From contig NZ_JAIOHK010000059.1 in NCBI RefSeq assembly GCF_019913785.1, positions 17,929-81,928 on the forward strand: 64,000 bases of DNA. Reading direction: 5' to 3'. The DNA is from Altibacter sp. GTDB lineage: Bacteria > Bacteroidota > Bacteroidia > Flavobacteriales > Flavobacteriaceae. Shown piece by piece: positions 7,894 through 16,534 of the stretch; positions within the stretch are counted from its first letter, which is position 1; every line of letters begins with the position of its first letter. Under the pieces are notes generated by a model, which worked only from the letters and a program-made list of their open reading frames with translations, was not told the origin of the DNA and did not search any database. A program made the translations under genes and the position numbers.

Positions 7894-9399
7894 TTATGTT
7901 CTTTGCATTTGCTGTTCAAAAGAGATAACTATGAATTCAGCAGGACGCGACAAAGCAACTGCTAATGATATTCGCATTATACCGTTTGTGATGTCCTGAA
8001 CTGTCATTGTTGTGCCTAATCCAACAGAGACTGAAAAGGCATCTGCCGGCTTTGGCCCTACCAGACCACCTTGTCGCCATAGGCCGGTTAAAAAATTTTC
8101 AATCATACTTTGCACCTGAGTCCATGTATTGGCGTCGTTACTAGCAAATACATAGGCTTTGCACGCATCTTTAACCGATTGTTCAATATAAATAAGCGAT
8201 CTGCGGACATTAATATACCTAAAATCGTTGGAGTTGCCATCAAGTGTTCTGGCACCCCAAACAAGGGTCCCATGGCCGGGAAAAGTTCTTATGGCACAAA
8301 CCGACTTTCCATTTATGGGTACATTCAAATCTTGTTGCGTATCGTGATCTATGTTTACTGCGGGCTTGACCACACTTTGGACGGCCACATTGGCGGGTGC
8401 CTTCCAAACGCCCTCGTTGTTATCTACAGCCGTGTAAATTCCTGCCATAGCGGCACTAGGAGGTAACAGGTTCAACTTTTTCTGAATTACCTCCAAAACC
8501 AATTTATAAGTAGCACTTTGATTTGATAAGACGACATGTGCCTCGTTTCTTGAAGTTTCTTGAGCACCGGTGTTTGTCAAATTAGCTATCAAAATAGCCA
8601 TTCCGGATTCTTGGTTCAACGCTGAGACCGGAAATTCCTGGTTCAATAAATCGATTAATACACTTAAGGCTGATTCTGTGAGATGGTCATATGAAATATC
8701 AGAAAACTGATAGATCGATGTATGTAGCCAGGGATAATAGGCCGCTGCATAGCTGTTACTGCTTGACATAATTCCGCCCACACCATTCCTAAACGAATCA
8801 ATACAATTCGGGTTTTGTTGAAGATCTTCAAATCCATTTGGGATGTCTAAAATGGACACCTTATCCTTCGTCTCAGCGCAGTGATTGATCATTTTATTTG
8901 CAATATCATAGGCGCTCTGGTCATCAAAAATAACGGCATCCGGGATTACTAGTGCAGTTGGTTCCGTTTCATTTTTGAGAAGATCTATGGCATTGGTAAA
9001 CTTTGTTTTGTCTAAAAGAGAGGTATAATCGCCAATACTCATCACAAAACAATCGGTACCACCATTTGCGTAGAATAATTTCATAGCCGCATGCAATTTG
9101 AACAAAGCTGTGGTTGGATTCAAATTATAACCTTGCGAATTGGCTGTCGTAAAATCCGGATCTGTTGTAGTGGAAACTATATCGAATTTTGTCCGAGGCG
9201 GATCTTCGCCAAAAACAGTTAGAAAATCTGTAAGGGAGGAAAGTCTGAAGGCCATGTTTAAGAGGCTAGTTCCGTTGTGCGAAGTGTTTTGGGTATATCC
9301 AATGAACACAGGAACAGCAGTTGGAATAGGCACTACCGAATTCCCAAAAGCATCCAGCTCTTGAATATATACACCCGGTGTTTTCATTTTAGCCGACAT
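7894..9399 (-). CDS. Contractile tail sheath protein of the eCIS type
   Basis: A 501-residue sheath subunit. It starts with the family signature KMKTPGVYIQELDAFGNSV ... AVPVFIGYT. It contains the central MAGIYTAVDNNEGVWKAPAN segment and ends with the handshake-type C-terminal region (YINVRRSLIYIEQSVKDA ... RISLAVALSRPAEFIVISFEQQ). The length and ending fit Afp2/Pvc2-like eCIS or T6SS-iii sheaths rather than dsDNA phage T4 gp18. The downstream tube gene completes the minimal sheath-tube pair. I see no phage integrase, capsid or lysis gene nearby. Sheath and tube may work with components encoded elsewhere, or the locus may be a remnant. Confidence 0.9.
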   Translation of the reverse strand: MSAKMKTPGVYIQELDAFGNSVVPIPTAVPVFIGYTQNTSHNGTSLLNMAFRLSSLTDFLTVFGEDPPRTKFDIVSTTTDPDFTTANSQGYNLNPTTALFKLHAAMKLFYANGGTDCFVMSIGDYTSLLDKTKFTNAIDLLKNETEPTALVIPDAVIFDDQSAYDIANKMINHCAETKDKVSILDIPNGFEDLQQNPNCIDSFRNGVGGIMSSSNSYAAAYYPWLHTSIYQFSDISYDHLTESALSVLIDLLNQEFPVSALNQESGMAILIANLTNTGAQETSRNEAHVVLSNQSATYKLVLEVIQKKLNLLPPSAAMAGIYTAVDNNEGVWKAPANVAVQSVVKPAVNIDHDTQQDLNVPINGKSVCAIRTFPGHGTLVWGARTLDGNSNDFRYINVRRSLIYIEQSVKDACKAYVFASNDANTWTQVQSMIENFLTGLWRQGGLVGPKPADAFSVSVGLGTTMTVQDITNGIMRISLAVALSRPAEFIVISFEQQMQRT

Positions 9400-9693
9400 A
9401 TTTTTGATTTAAGTTAGACATATATGATAATTTTCAAGCTGCTTGTCACTGCAATCTCCAACCATTTATAAAATTCTATATTCCTTTCTTGTCTCTATTG
9501 GACTTTAATTAAATAGCTAAGCAAACCACAATATAGAATTTTAGGAAATAGGAATAACACTAAAGACACTACAATCCAATAGGTGCTTATGCGTAATTCA
9601 TTCGAAATTACTTATAAACTTAGTTTACTATTAATAGGTAACTACTTATTTGGATTCTCAGAAGTATTAAAAAAAGAAACGATGGAGGGAGGA
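9400..9693. other. Non-coding interval upstream of the sheath gene, with a 13-bp inverted repeat
   Basis: No convincing coding sequence. It holds a perfect 13-bp inverted repeat, AAAATTCTATATT at 9470-9482 and its complement at 9530-9542, separated by 47 bp. It is AT-rich and ends at the metG stop. The sheath-tube promoter must lie here unless metG reads through. Confidence 0.6.
9470..9542. repeat. 13-bp perfect inverted repeat, 47-bp spacer
   Basis: The two arms are exact complements. The arms are too AT-rich and the spacer too long for a classical terminator. It may be a regulator site for the sheath-tube pair or a leftover end of an insertion. Confidence 0.55.
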
Positions 9694-11763
9694 TTAATTT
9701 ATAGTAGCCCCGTTTACCACACTGTCGGAATCGGGATTGACAAATACCAATTTCCCTTCCGGGGTTTCGGTCATAAGGATCATGCCTTCACTGTCCACAC
9801 CCCGCAAAGCTCTTGGTGCCAAATTGACCAAGACGGTGACTTTTTTGCCTATAATTTCTTCAGGAGAAAAACTTTCAGCGATTCCTGAAACAATGGTTCG
9901 CACATCAATTCCGGTATCGACTTTTAACACTAAAAGCTTTTTCGCTTTCGGCATTTTTTCGGCTTCAAGGATCGTTCCCACTCGCATGTCTAATTTCGTA
10001 AAATCGTCAAATTGAATAGTTTCTTTTTGAGGGGTTACAGTTGCGTTCATCACTTCGTTTGCTTTTTTACTGGCTTGTAATTTGTCTAATTGTTGCTGAA
10101 TTTGCTCGTCCTCTATTTTACTGAAGAGTAATTCTCCCTTACCAATGGTATGACCGGATGGGAGCAGGCCTTTCTTGGATGCCACATGGGACCATTTAAG
10201 GGCGGTCTTTCCTTTCCCAATATTTAAAATGACTTTCAGTTTGTCTGAAGTGAACGGCAAGAAGGGTTCACTTAAAACCGCCAAGGCCGAAGCAATCTGC
10301 AGTGCCACGTACATAACAGTTTTCGTTCGTTCTTCGTCCGTTTTAATGGTTTTCCAGGGCTCCTCATCGGCGAGGTATTTGTTTCCAAGGCGGGCCACAT
10401 TCATCAATTCCATCTGTGCTTCCCGAAAACGGTAGCGTTCAATCGAACTAGAGATTACCGCAGGATAGGCACGTAATTCTTTCAAAACTTGTAGGTCTAC
10501 TTCAGAAAGGGAACCGGGTTTCGGCACCACGCCTTGATAATACTTTTCAGTAAGGACAACCACCCGATTGATAAAATTTCCGAAAACGGCCACCAATTCG
10601 TTATTATTTCTAGCTTGGAAATCACTCCAAGTAAAATCATTGTCCTTGGTTTCGGGAGCGTTTGCCGTGAGGACATAGCGCAATACATCCTGTTGGTTTG
10701 GAAATTCTTTCAGGTATTCATGCAACCATACCGCCCAATTTTTGGAGGTAGAGATTTTGTTTCCCTCTAGGTTTAAAAATTCGTTAGCGGGCACATTATC
10801 AGGTAGAATATACCGTCCATCGGCCTTTAACATGGCGGGGAATATGATGCAGTGAAATACAATATTGTCCTTGCCAATAAAGTGTAATAACTTGGTACTT
10901 TCATCTCTCCAATAAGGCCTCCAGTCTTTTCCTTCACGAATCGCCCATTCTTTTGTGGCCGAAATATATCCTATTGGTGCATCAAACCATACATACAACA
11001 CCTTGCCTTCGGCACCTTTAACGGGTACAGGGATACCCCAGTCGAGATCTCTCGTTACCGCACGTGGTCGTAACCCATCATCGATCCATGATTTGCATTG
11101 CCCATAGACGTTGGTTTTCCAATCTTTTTTATGTCCCTTGATGATCCACTCTTTTAACCAAGCTTCGTACTGATCTAAGGGTAAGAACCAATGCTTGGTT
11201 TCTTTTAGCGTAGGAATAGCTCCTGTAATTGCACTTTTCGGATTGATAAGATCGGTGGCGTTGTGGGAGGTGCCACAATTTTCACATTGATCACCGTAGC
11301 TTTCTTCAAAACCGCATTTGGGACAGGTACCTACGATAAAACGATCTGCCAAAAACTGTCCCGCTGCCTCATCATAAAATTGTTCGGTTACTTCTTCAAT
11401 AAACTTATTATCATTGTATAGATTTTCAAAAAAATGAGAGGCTGTTTTGTGGTGTATTTCAGCCGAAGTACGGGAATAGTTATCAAAGGAAATTCCGAAG
11501 TCTTCAAAAGATTGTTTAATAATAGCGTGATATTTATCCACCACCTGCTGCGGTGTAATACCTTCTTTTTTAGCCTTAATGGTAATTGGCACACCATGTT
11601 CGTCACTACCACATACAAAGACGATATCCTTTCCTTGTAAACGTTGATAACGCGCATAAATATCGGCGGGCACATACACCCCCGCTAAATGACCAATATG
11701 AACCGGGCCATTGGTATAGGGCAGTGCTGCAGTGATGGTGTATCTCTTGATCGGATCTTTCAT
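9694..11763 (-). CDS. metG: Methionine--tRNA ligase with C-terminal tRNA-binding domain
   Basis: Charges tRNA-Met. I choose the start at 11763 ([20 protein letters not shown]), since a -7 promoter box sits at 11791-11798 inside the longer reading; this gives 689 residues. Visible signatures are HIGH ([11 protein letters not shown]), the zinc knuckle CPKCGF ... [13 protein letters not shown], and a KMSKS-equivalent NKISTSKNW near residue 340. The C-terminal ~110 residues ([18 protein letters not shown] onward) are the EMAP II/Arc1p-like tRNA-binding domain found on long MetRS forms. It runs in the same direction as the sheath gene, 294 bp apart. Confidence 0.96.
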   Translation of the reverse strand: MKDPIKRYTITAALPYTNGPVHIGHLAGVYVPADIYARYQRLQGKDIVFVCGSDEHGVPITIKAKKEGITPQQVVDKYHAIIKQSFEDFGISFDNYSRTSAEIHHKTASHFFENLYNDNKFIEEVTEQFYDEAAGQFLADRFIVGTCPKCGFEESYGDQCENCGTSHNATDLINPKSAITGAIPTLKETKHWFLPLDQYEAWLKEWIIKGHKKDWKTNVYGQCKSWIDDGLRPRAVTRDLDWGIPVPVKGAEGKVLYVWFDAPIGYISATKEWAIREGKDWRPYWRDESTKLLHFIGKDNIVFHCIIFPAMLKADGRYILPDNVPANEFLNLEGNKISTSKNWAVWLHEYLKEFPNQQDVLRYVLTANAPETKDNDFTWSDFQARNNNELVAVFGNFINRVVVLTEKYYQGVVPKPGSLSEVDLQVLKELRAYPAVISSSIERYRFREAQMELMNVARLGNKYLADEEPWKTIKTDEERTKTVMYVALQIASALAVLSEPFLPFTSDKLKVILNIGKGKTALKWSHVASKKGLLPSGHTIGKGELLFSKIEDEQIQQQLDKLQASKKANEVMNATVTPQKETIQFDDFTKLDMRVGTILEAEKMPKAKKLLVLKVDTGIDVRTIVSGIAESFSPEEIIGKKVTVLVNLAPRALRGVDSEGMILMTETPEGKLVFVNPDSDSVVNGATIN

Positions 11764-11790
11764 AAAGAAAGCTAGTTTTATTGGAAAGCA

Positions 11791-11798
11791 CAAAAATA
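11791..11798 (-). promoter_or_regulatory. metG -7 promoter box (TAnnTTTG)
   Basis: TATTTTTG on the minus strand matches the Bacteroidetes -7 consensus. It lies 27 bp upstream of the chosen metG ATG and downstream of a terminator, so metG appears to be its own transcription unit. Confidence 0.6.
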
Positions 11799-11835
11799 GG
11801 GATTTTATCTTCGGAAGAAGACATCCTAAAAGAAG

Positions 11836-11863
11836 AAAAGTCTTCAACTTCACGAAGACTTTT
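11836..11863 (-). terminator. Intrinsic terminator after the DUF1800-DUF1501 operon
   Basis: A perfect 10-bp stem, AAAAGTCTTC pairing with GAAGACTTTT, encloses an 8-base loop, followed on the minus strand by a T-rich run. It begins 17 bp after the DUF1501 stop codon and separates that operon from metG. Confidence 0.82.
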
Positions 11864-11880
11864 CAGAAAAATACATTCAG

Positions 11881-13503
11881 CTATTTTATCAGGATGGATT
11901 TACTATAAAATTGACCACCCAAGCTAATTCTGTATATATATTGGCCATAGCTTAATCGCGTATTAATTGCCGCCCGAACATCTATGGTATGTCGGCCTTG
12001 AAACAGCACTTCATTTTTGAGGGTTCCTATTTCTCTTCCAAGAATATCGTATAGTTTTATATCCACATGTGCGGTTACGGGCATTTGCAATTCGATATAG
12101 GTTCGATTGTTTTGATACACGGCCACATGCGAAAGTGTTGAAACGTCGCTAAAGTCGGAAGTCGATAAGGCCTGGCAATTTAGCCCTAGGTCTAAGGTGT
12201 CATAGTTCTGATTTAACAAAATGGTATTTACCACCGAAGGATCCAAACAAAACCAATCGGTCAAGACACTTGAATAAACGTTTCTGAAATCGGTCGTTGG
12301 AATTAAGTTATCATTCCCGTCCCACACATTCAGATCGGGATGGACTCCTACAAAACCGCTTCCGTTTAATCCGCGACCAAACAACATTACCGGAGATGCC
12401 GCACCATGGTCGGTTCCGTTGGAGCCATTTTCGTAAGGACGACGGCCAAACTCAGAAATGGTCATTGCCAATACATTGTCCTGCATGCCGGTCGCATCCA
12501 GATCGTCGTAAAAGTTTTTAATCGAGTTGGACAGATCCTCAAGCAAGGTTCTGTGATCTTCTATTTGGTTGGCGTGGGTGTCAAAACCTCCCAAAGTTAC
12601 CATATATACCTTCGTCCCAAGTCCGCCTTTGATCAATCGTGCGATGATCGCCAGCTGATTTGCCAGCTCTTCGTCTGCATAGGACACATCGTTGTTAGCC
12701 GCCAAATAGGCATCATGGATTACATCGGCATAAGTAAAAGTTGTATTTGTTGTGGCGCGCATAAAGAGCAACTTATCGCCATAAACACAATCGGGTATAT
12801 TAATAACATCGTGTAACGCTCCATTTGCCGCAATATTTGCCAGCTGCGCCGGATTTGCTACCGAAAAGGCGTAATTGGATTCCACGCCATCAAAAATGAG
12901 GTTTCCAAGGCTTCCAATTTGTACAGCAGGCGGAATATCGGGTGGGTTGATTATATAATCGGGATACAGATCTTCAAAATAACGACCCCACCAACCGGTT
13001 GGTTCGAAGTTGATATCGTCTGTCGAGGCCCAAATGTCGGAAGAGCGGAAATGCGACAGGTTTTGTTCGGGATATCCTACGCCGTGGATCACCTTCATAT
13101 TTCCATCACCCCAAACCGATTCTAAACTACTCATATAATTGGGGATCGCAAAGTCGGCATTTAAATTGAGCAGGTCGCTCTGTTGGTGTTTTATGGTAGG
13201 CCTCAGATTGGCATAGGTGCCATAATCGTATACAGGAACTATGGTGTTTAAGCCGTCGTTCCCTCCTTTAAGTCGGATGATCACAAGTATGTTGTCATTT
13301 TCACTTTCCGAAAGCGCGATTGACAAGGGGGATGCCTTGGATGCAGAAATGGCGCTGTTGGCCAATACCATACTTCCGGCTCCGGCCAAACCCAATGCCT
13401 GAATAAACGAACGCCGATTCCAAAGCGAATGCTCCTGATCGTGAATATGCTTATCTTCTGTCAAGTTTTCAGTAGGTTTTGGTATATGGTCGTGGATACA
13501 CAT
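11881..13503 (-). CDS. DUF1501 protein with Tat signal and T9SS sorting domain
   Basis: A 540-residue exported protein. A twin-arginine signal is visible around R30-R31 (NRRSFIQALGLAGAGSMVLA), implying export after folding by Tat. The body is DUF1501, a sulfatase/alkaline-phosphatase-like fold: IIRLKGGNDGLNTIVP, THANQIEDH, MTISEFGRRPYENGSNGTDHG, and PVMLFGRGL. The last ~80 residues (VDIKLYDILGREIGTL ... YGQYIYRISLGG ... KSILIK) form a T9SS C-terminal sorting domain. It follows the DUF1800 gene by 6 bp, a pairing widespread in Bacteroidetes and Planctomycetes whose biochemical role is not established. A metal-dependent hydrolase role is plausible. Confidence 0.9.
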   Translation of the reverse strand: MCIHDHIPKPTENLTEDKHIHDQEHSLWNRRSFIQALGLAGAGSMVLANSAISASKASPLSIALSESENDNILVIIRLKGGNDGLNTIVPVYDYGTYANLRPTIKHQQSDLLNLNADFAIPNYMSSLESVWGDGNMKVIHGVGYPEQNLSHFRSSDIWASTDDINFEPTGWWGRYFEDLYPDYIINPPDIPPAVQIGSLGNLIFDGVESNYAFSVANPAQLANIAANGALHDVINIPDCVYGDKLLFMRATTNTTFTYADVIHDAYLAANNDVSYADEELANQLAIIARLIKGGLGTKVYMVTLGGFDTHANQIEDHRTLLEDLSNSIKNFYDDLDATGMQDNVLAMTISEFGRRPYENGSNGTDHGAASPVMLFGRGLNGSGFVGVHPDLNVWDGNDNLIPTTDFRNVYSSVLTDWFCLDPSVVNTILLNQNYDTLDLGLNCQALSTSDFSDVSTLSHVAVYQNNRTYIELQMPVTAHVDIKLYDILGREIGTLKNEVLFQGRHTIDVRAAINTRLSYGQYIYRISLGGQFYSKSILIK

Positions 13504-13509
13504 AGCAGT

Positions 13510-14979
13510 TTATTTAAGTTGAAATTCGGGCATTCGGGCAATATGCTTTAGTAAAAGGGACACCTGAAAAGGTGCTTCAGACCAGCTTAAATTCCACAGG
13601 CCTTCGTCGTAGTAGTTTTGCGGGATTTCCCATTTAAAGATATCGGTCGCGATATCATAATCTTCCGGGGTATACAATTCCTTCGCTAGAAAATGATCTA
13701 CCAAAACTCGGGTGATAAATTCGGGATCGTTACTATCATTGGTGAGATCGCGTGCTAGATCGGTAAAGGAAAATTCATGTCCGTTAACAAACAGATAATC
13801 CACATATAACTCCATCAAAATCCAACGCCCCGATAGGGTGGAAGAATTGATCCAAGTTTCGTCCCGCTGCCAACCCGAAACATCGGGGGGATTAAATATC
13901 TCCTGCCCCATGAGTCCGGTGTAATACACAAAAGCGTCCATAAGGGTATCGTCGTAAAAGAAATCGGATTCGTTCGTAAAATGAAACATTACGTCGTATG
14001 GACTCTTGATCACTACGCCAAGTGCTCGTTCATCGAAAAAGTGCTGACTTTTAAACAGTTGTTTAAGCACAGGCACTAATTCGAAATTATTGTTAATTAA
14101 GGTCTGAGAGAGTGGTTGAATTATATTCTGTTCAATCATGGTGTCAACATCGGGGCTTACAAAAAACTGATATAGCTTTTTACACATATTGAAGGCAATT
14201 TCACCACCTCTTTCCTGAAAAAGAATAGTAATCACATCCTCGTAATCCCATGCTCCCGTCTGGTTGAAAATAGTTTTTGAACCTGTGTCGTGGGTTGCCA
14301 CATCGAAATAGATCGCGGCTCCTGGTTCGGACCAGTGATTATAGCCGGTTAAGGCACGTGCCGTTTCGGTAATATCGAATTCGGTATAACCATTTCCTTC
14401 ACCCAAGGTGAATAATTCGTATAACTCCCGGGCATAATTTTCATTCGGATTGAAGTTGGTATTCTCAAAGCCATTGAGATACAGAAGCATGGCTGGATTG
14501 ATACCAATATCATGTACAAAATCTTTAAAATTTCCTACGCAATGCGACTGAATTATATTGTAATACTGAAATAAATACGGGGCATAAAAATAGACTTCCA
14601 GCTCGGTCACAAAGTGATTGGTCCAAAAAAAGGTTAGTCGGCCGCGGAGATCCTCCGAAATAAAATCGTTGGCGCTTTGCAAGCGCCAATCGAGGATATA
14701 TTGTTCATTTTCAGTTTCAAAATCTCCGAAATCACTTACGGCATAATTCCCCCAAAAAGGAGTTGCAGTTGTCGGCAGGTTAAAAGCTCCGTCTACGAGA
14801 TTGTCTATAAACTCACTCGGACTAAGTGCCAAAGCGGCATCCACAGCAGCTTGGGCTGCTCCAAATCCTAGGCGACGATACACATGCTTTACCTTGCTAA
14901 CATTCCAAGGATTTGGTGCGCTAGGTACATACGGAGCAAGCGTAGCGGTATTGCACGAGAGGGAGGTAATGGCTTCCAT
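13510..14979 (-). CDS. DUF1800 family protein
   Basis: A 489-residue protein of the DUF1800 family. The N-terminal VYRRLGFGAAQAAVDAAL helix and the central MLLYLNGFENTNFNPNENYARELYELFTLGEGNGYTE region are highly characteristic, along with TARALTGY and the PPDVSGWQRDETWINSSTL stretch. It is the first gene of the DUF1800-DUF1501 pair, separated by 6 bp. I do not see a convincing signal peptide at the chosen start, so it may be carried out with its Tat-exported partner or the true start may differ. Function is unknown in the family; it is always found beside DUF1501 and probably forms a complex with it. Confidence 0.88.
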   Translation of the reverse strand: MEAITSLSCNTATLAPYVPSAPNPWNVSKVKHVYRRLGFGAAQAAVDAALALSPSEFIDNLVDGAFNLPTTATPFWGNYAVSDFGDFETENEQYILDWRLQSANDFISEDLRGRLTFFWTNHFVTELEVYFYAPYLFQYYNIIQSHCVGNFKDFVHDIGINPAMLLYLNGFENTNFNPNENYARELYELFTLGEGNGYTEFDITETARALTGYNHWSEPGAAIYFDVATHDTGSKTIFNQTGAWDYEDVITILFQERGGEIAFNMCKKLYQFFVSPDVDTMIEQNIIQPLSQTLINNNFELVPVLKQLFKSQHFFDERALGVVIKSPYDVMFHFTNESDFFYDDTLMDAFVYYTGLMGQEIFNPPDVSGWQRDETWINSSTLSGRWILMELYVDYLFVNGHEFSFTDLARDLTNDSNDPEFITRVLVDHFLAKELYTPEDYDIATDIFKWEIPQNYYDEGLWNLSWSEAPFQVSLLLKHIARMPEFQLK

Positions 14980-15101
14980 AGGTGTTCATTTTACAGGGAT
15001 TGCGGCTTTTAAAAATACTGAATAATAGCTACTTACAAAATATTTGATCTATTTTTAACGAAATAGTTTCATTTTTTGTTGCCAGCACGTACATTTAAGT
15101 T

Positions 15102-15998
15102 ATGAAGACACCGCCTTTCCTGAAACCCGGAGATACCGTTGGAATTGTATCGACCGCCCGAAAGATTACAAAGAAAGAGCTGCAACCATTTTTTTCTCTT
15201 TTGCATGATTGGGGACTCCATTTTGAACTCGGAAATAGTATTGGTGCCGAAGCACATCAATTTGCAGGAGATGATGTGGTACGAGCAAACGACTTTCAGC
15301 AAATGTTGGACCATCCAAACATAAAGGCCATATGGTGTGCTAGAGGGGGATACGGAACAGTGCGTATTATTGATGCACTCGATTTTTCAGAATTCAGAAA
15401 AAACCCGAAATGGATCATTGGTTATAGTGATGTTACCGTATTGCATTCACATGTTCACAACTTTCAAATTGAAACACTTCACGCCAATATGGCCATGGAG
15501 ATCGAGACTAAGACCGAAGCGACCCGATCTTCCATAAAAAAAGTACTTTTTGGAGCCTCTTATAAAATTTCATACCCTTCAAAAGGAAAATTAAATACGA
15601 ACGGGGTTGCCAAAGGGCAGCTCATTGGAGGAAATTTATCCTTGTTGTATTCCTTGTGCGGAAGTCCTTCAGAAATTGACACCCAAGGTAAAATACTCTT
15701 TATAGAAGATCTGGATGAATACTTGTATCACATAGACCGAATGCTACAAAACCTGAAGCGCAATGGTCTGTTTGACAATGTGGCCGGGATTATCGTAGGG
15801 GGGATGAGTGATATGCGAGACAATACAATTCCGTTTGGAAGGACTGCTGAGCAAATCGTTTTCGATATCGTTACCGATTACAATTTCCCTGTCTGTTTTT
15901 ACTTTCCGGCGGGACATATACACGATAACAGAGCATTGATCATGGGTAGAACGGTCTCATTAACTGTTCAAGATAAAAGCGTAACTTTACAATTCTAG
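15102..15998 (+). CDS. LD-carboxypeptidase (peptidase S66, LdcA/MccF type)
   Basis: Trims the terminal D-alanine from tetrapeptide stems during murein recycling, or related L,D-amide bonds. The 298-residue protein has the S66 catalytic serine at S109 in WIIGYSDVT. It also has the CARGGYGTVRI loop, the glutamate region LFIEDLDEYLYHIDRML, and the histidine in YFPAGHIHDN, giving the Ser-Glu-His triad. No signal peptide is present, consistent with a cytoplasmic recycling enzyme. The start follows an intergenic gap after the divergent DUF1800 operon, and yraN follows 70 bp downstream. Confidence 0.93.
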   Translation: MKTPPFLKPGDTVGIVSTARKITKKELQPFFSLLHDWGLHFELGNSIGAEAHQFAGDDVVRANDFQQMLDHPNIKAIWCARGGYGTVRIIDALDFSEFRKNPKWIIGYSDVTVLHSHVHNFQIETLHANMAMEIETKTEATRSSIKKVLFGASYKISYPSKGKLNTNGVAKGQLIGGNLSLLYSLCGSPSEIDTQGKILFIEDLDEYLYHIDRMLQNLKRNGLFDNVAGIIVGGMSDMRDNTIPFGRTAEQIVFDIVTDYNFPVCFYFPAGHIHDNRALIMGRTVSLTVQDKSVTLQF

Positions 15999-16068
15999 GG
16001 ATATTTCACCCGGAAGCCATTGAACTCTCCAAAACACAGTCGTAGTATTAAACGTGAAACCGTAAAGA

Positions 16069-16428
16069 ATGGCGTATCACAACGAATTAGGAAAAATAGG
16101 AGAACAATTGGCGGCAGATTATTTGCTTCGGAATGGCTTTGCCATTTTAAAGCGCAATTTTGTCTTTGATAAGGCCGAAATTGATATCATCGCACAGAAG
16201 GACAACCAGGTCATCATTGTTGAGGTGAAGACTCGAAATAGCGACTATTTTGGAGATCCACAGGACTTTGTTTCCAAAGGGAAGGTCAAGTTATTGGTCA
16301 AGGCCGCAAACGAATATATGATCGCCAATGATCTAGATTTGGAAGTTCGCTTCGATATTATTTCAGTCCTAAAAAATAAAACAATCGAAAGCGTAGAACA
16401 TTTTGAAAATGCCTTTTATCATTTTTAG
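16069..16428 (+). CDS. YraN/UPF0102 family endonuclease-like protein
   Basis: A 119-residue protein of the UPF0102 family, which has a restriction-endonuclease-like (Holliday-junction-resolvase-like) fold. Visible motifs are HNELGKIGEQLAADYLLRNGFAILKRN, the catalytic-type DKAEIDIIAQKDNQVIIVEVKTR (E/D ... ExK), and DFVSKGKVKLLVKAANEY. The residues of the nuclease active site are present. Biological role is unclear. It follows the LD-carboxypeptidase on the same strand, possibly in one transcript, and converges with mfd. Confidence 0.92.
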   Translation: MAYHNELGKIGEQLAADYLLRNGFAILKRNFVFDKAEIDIIAQKDNQVIIVEVKTRNSDYFGDPQDFVSKGKVKLLVKAANEYMIANDLDLEVRFDIISVLKNKTIESVEHFENAFYHF

Positions 16429-16454
16429 CATGTGAACATGGTTCCATTGTATCC

Positions 16455-16512
16455 AAGGGGTTCATTGACACCCCTTCTGAAGTTTGGTTTGCACAAAATT
16501 TAAACTTCAGAA
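16455..16512. terminator. Two hairpins between convergent yraN and mfd
   Basis: A 7-bp stem AAGGGGT/ACCCCTT (16455-16461 with 16470-16476) is followed by an 11-bp perfect inverted repeat TTCTGAAGTTT (16475-16485 with 16502-16512). Neither has a clear T-run, so termination is likely only by position between convergent stops. Confidence 0.45.
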
Positions 16513-16534
16513 ACCAAAAAAACCCGCGCACTTT

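Noticed and set aside
7393..9399. Prophage
   Set aside because: Only tube and sheath are present, both of eCIS type; no integrase, capsid, portal, terminase or lysis genes and no composition shift.
9583..9888. 101-codon plus-strand frame near the metG end
   Set aside because: More than half of it is antisense to metG coding sequence and the rest lies in the non-coding gap; no motif.
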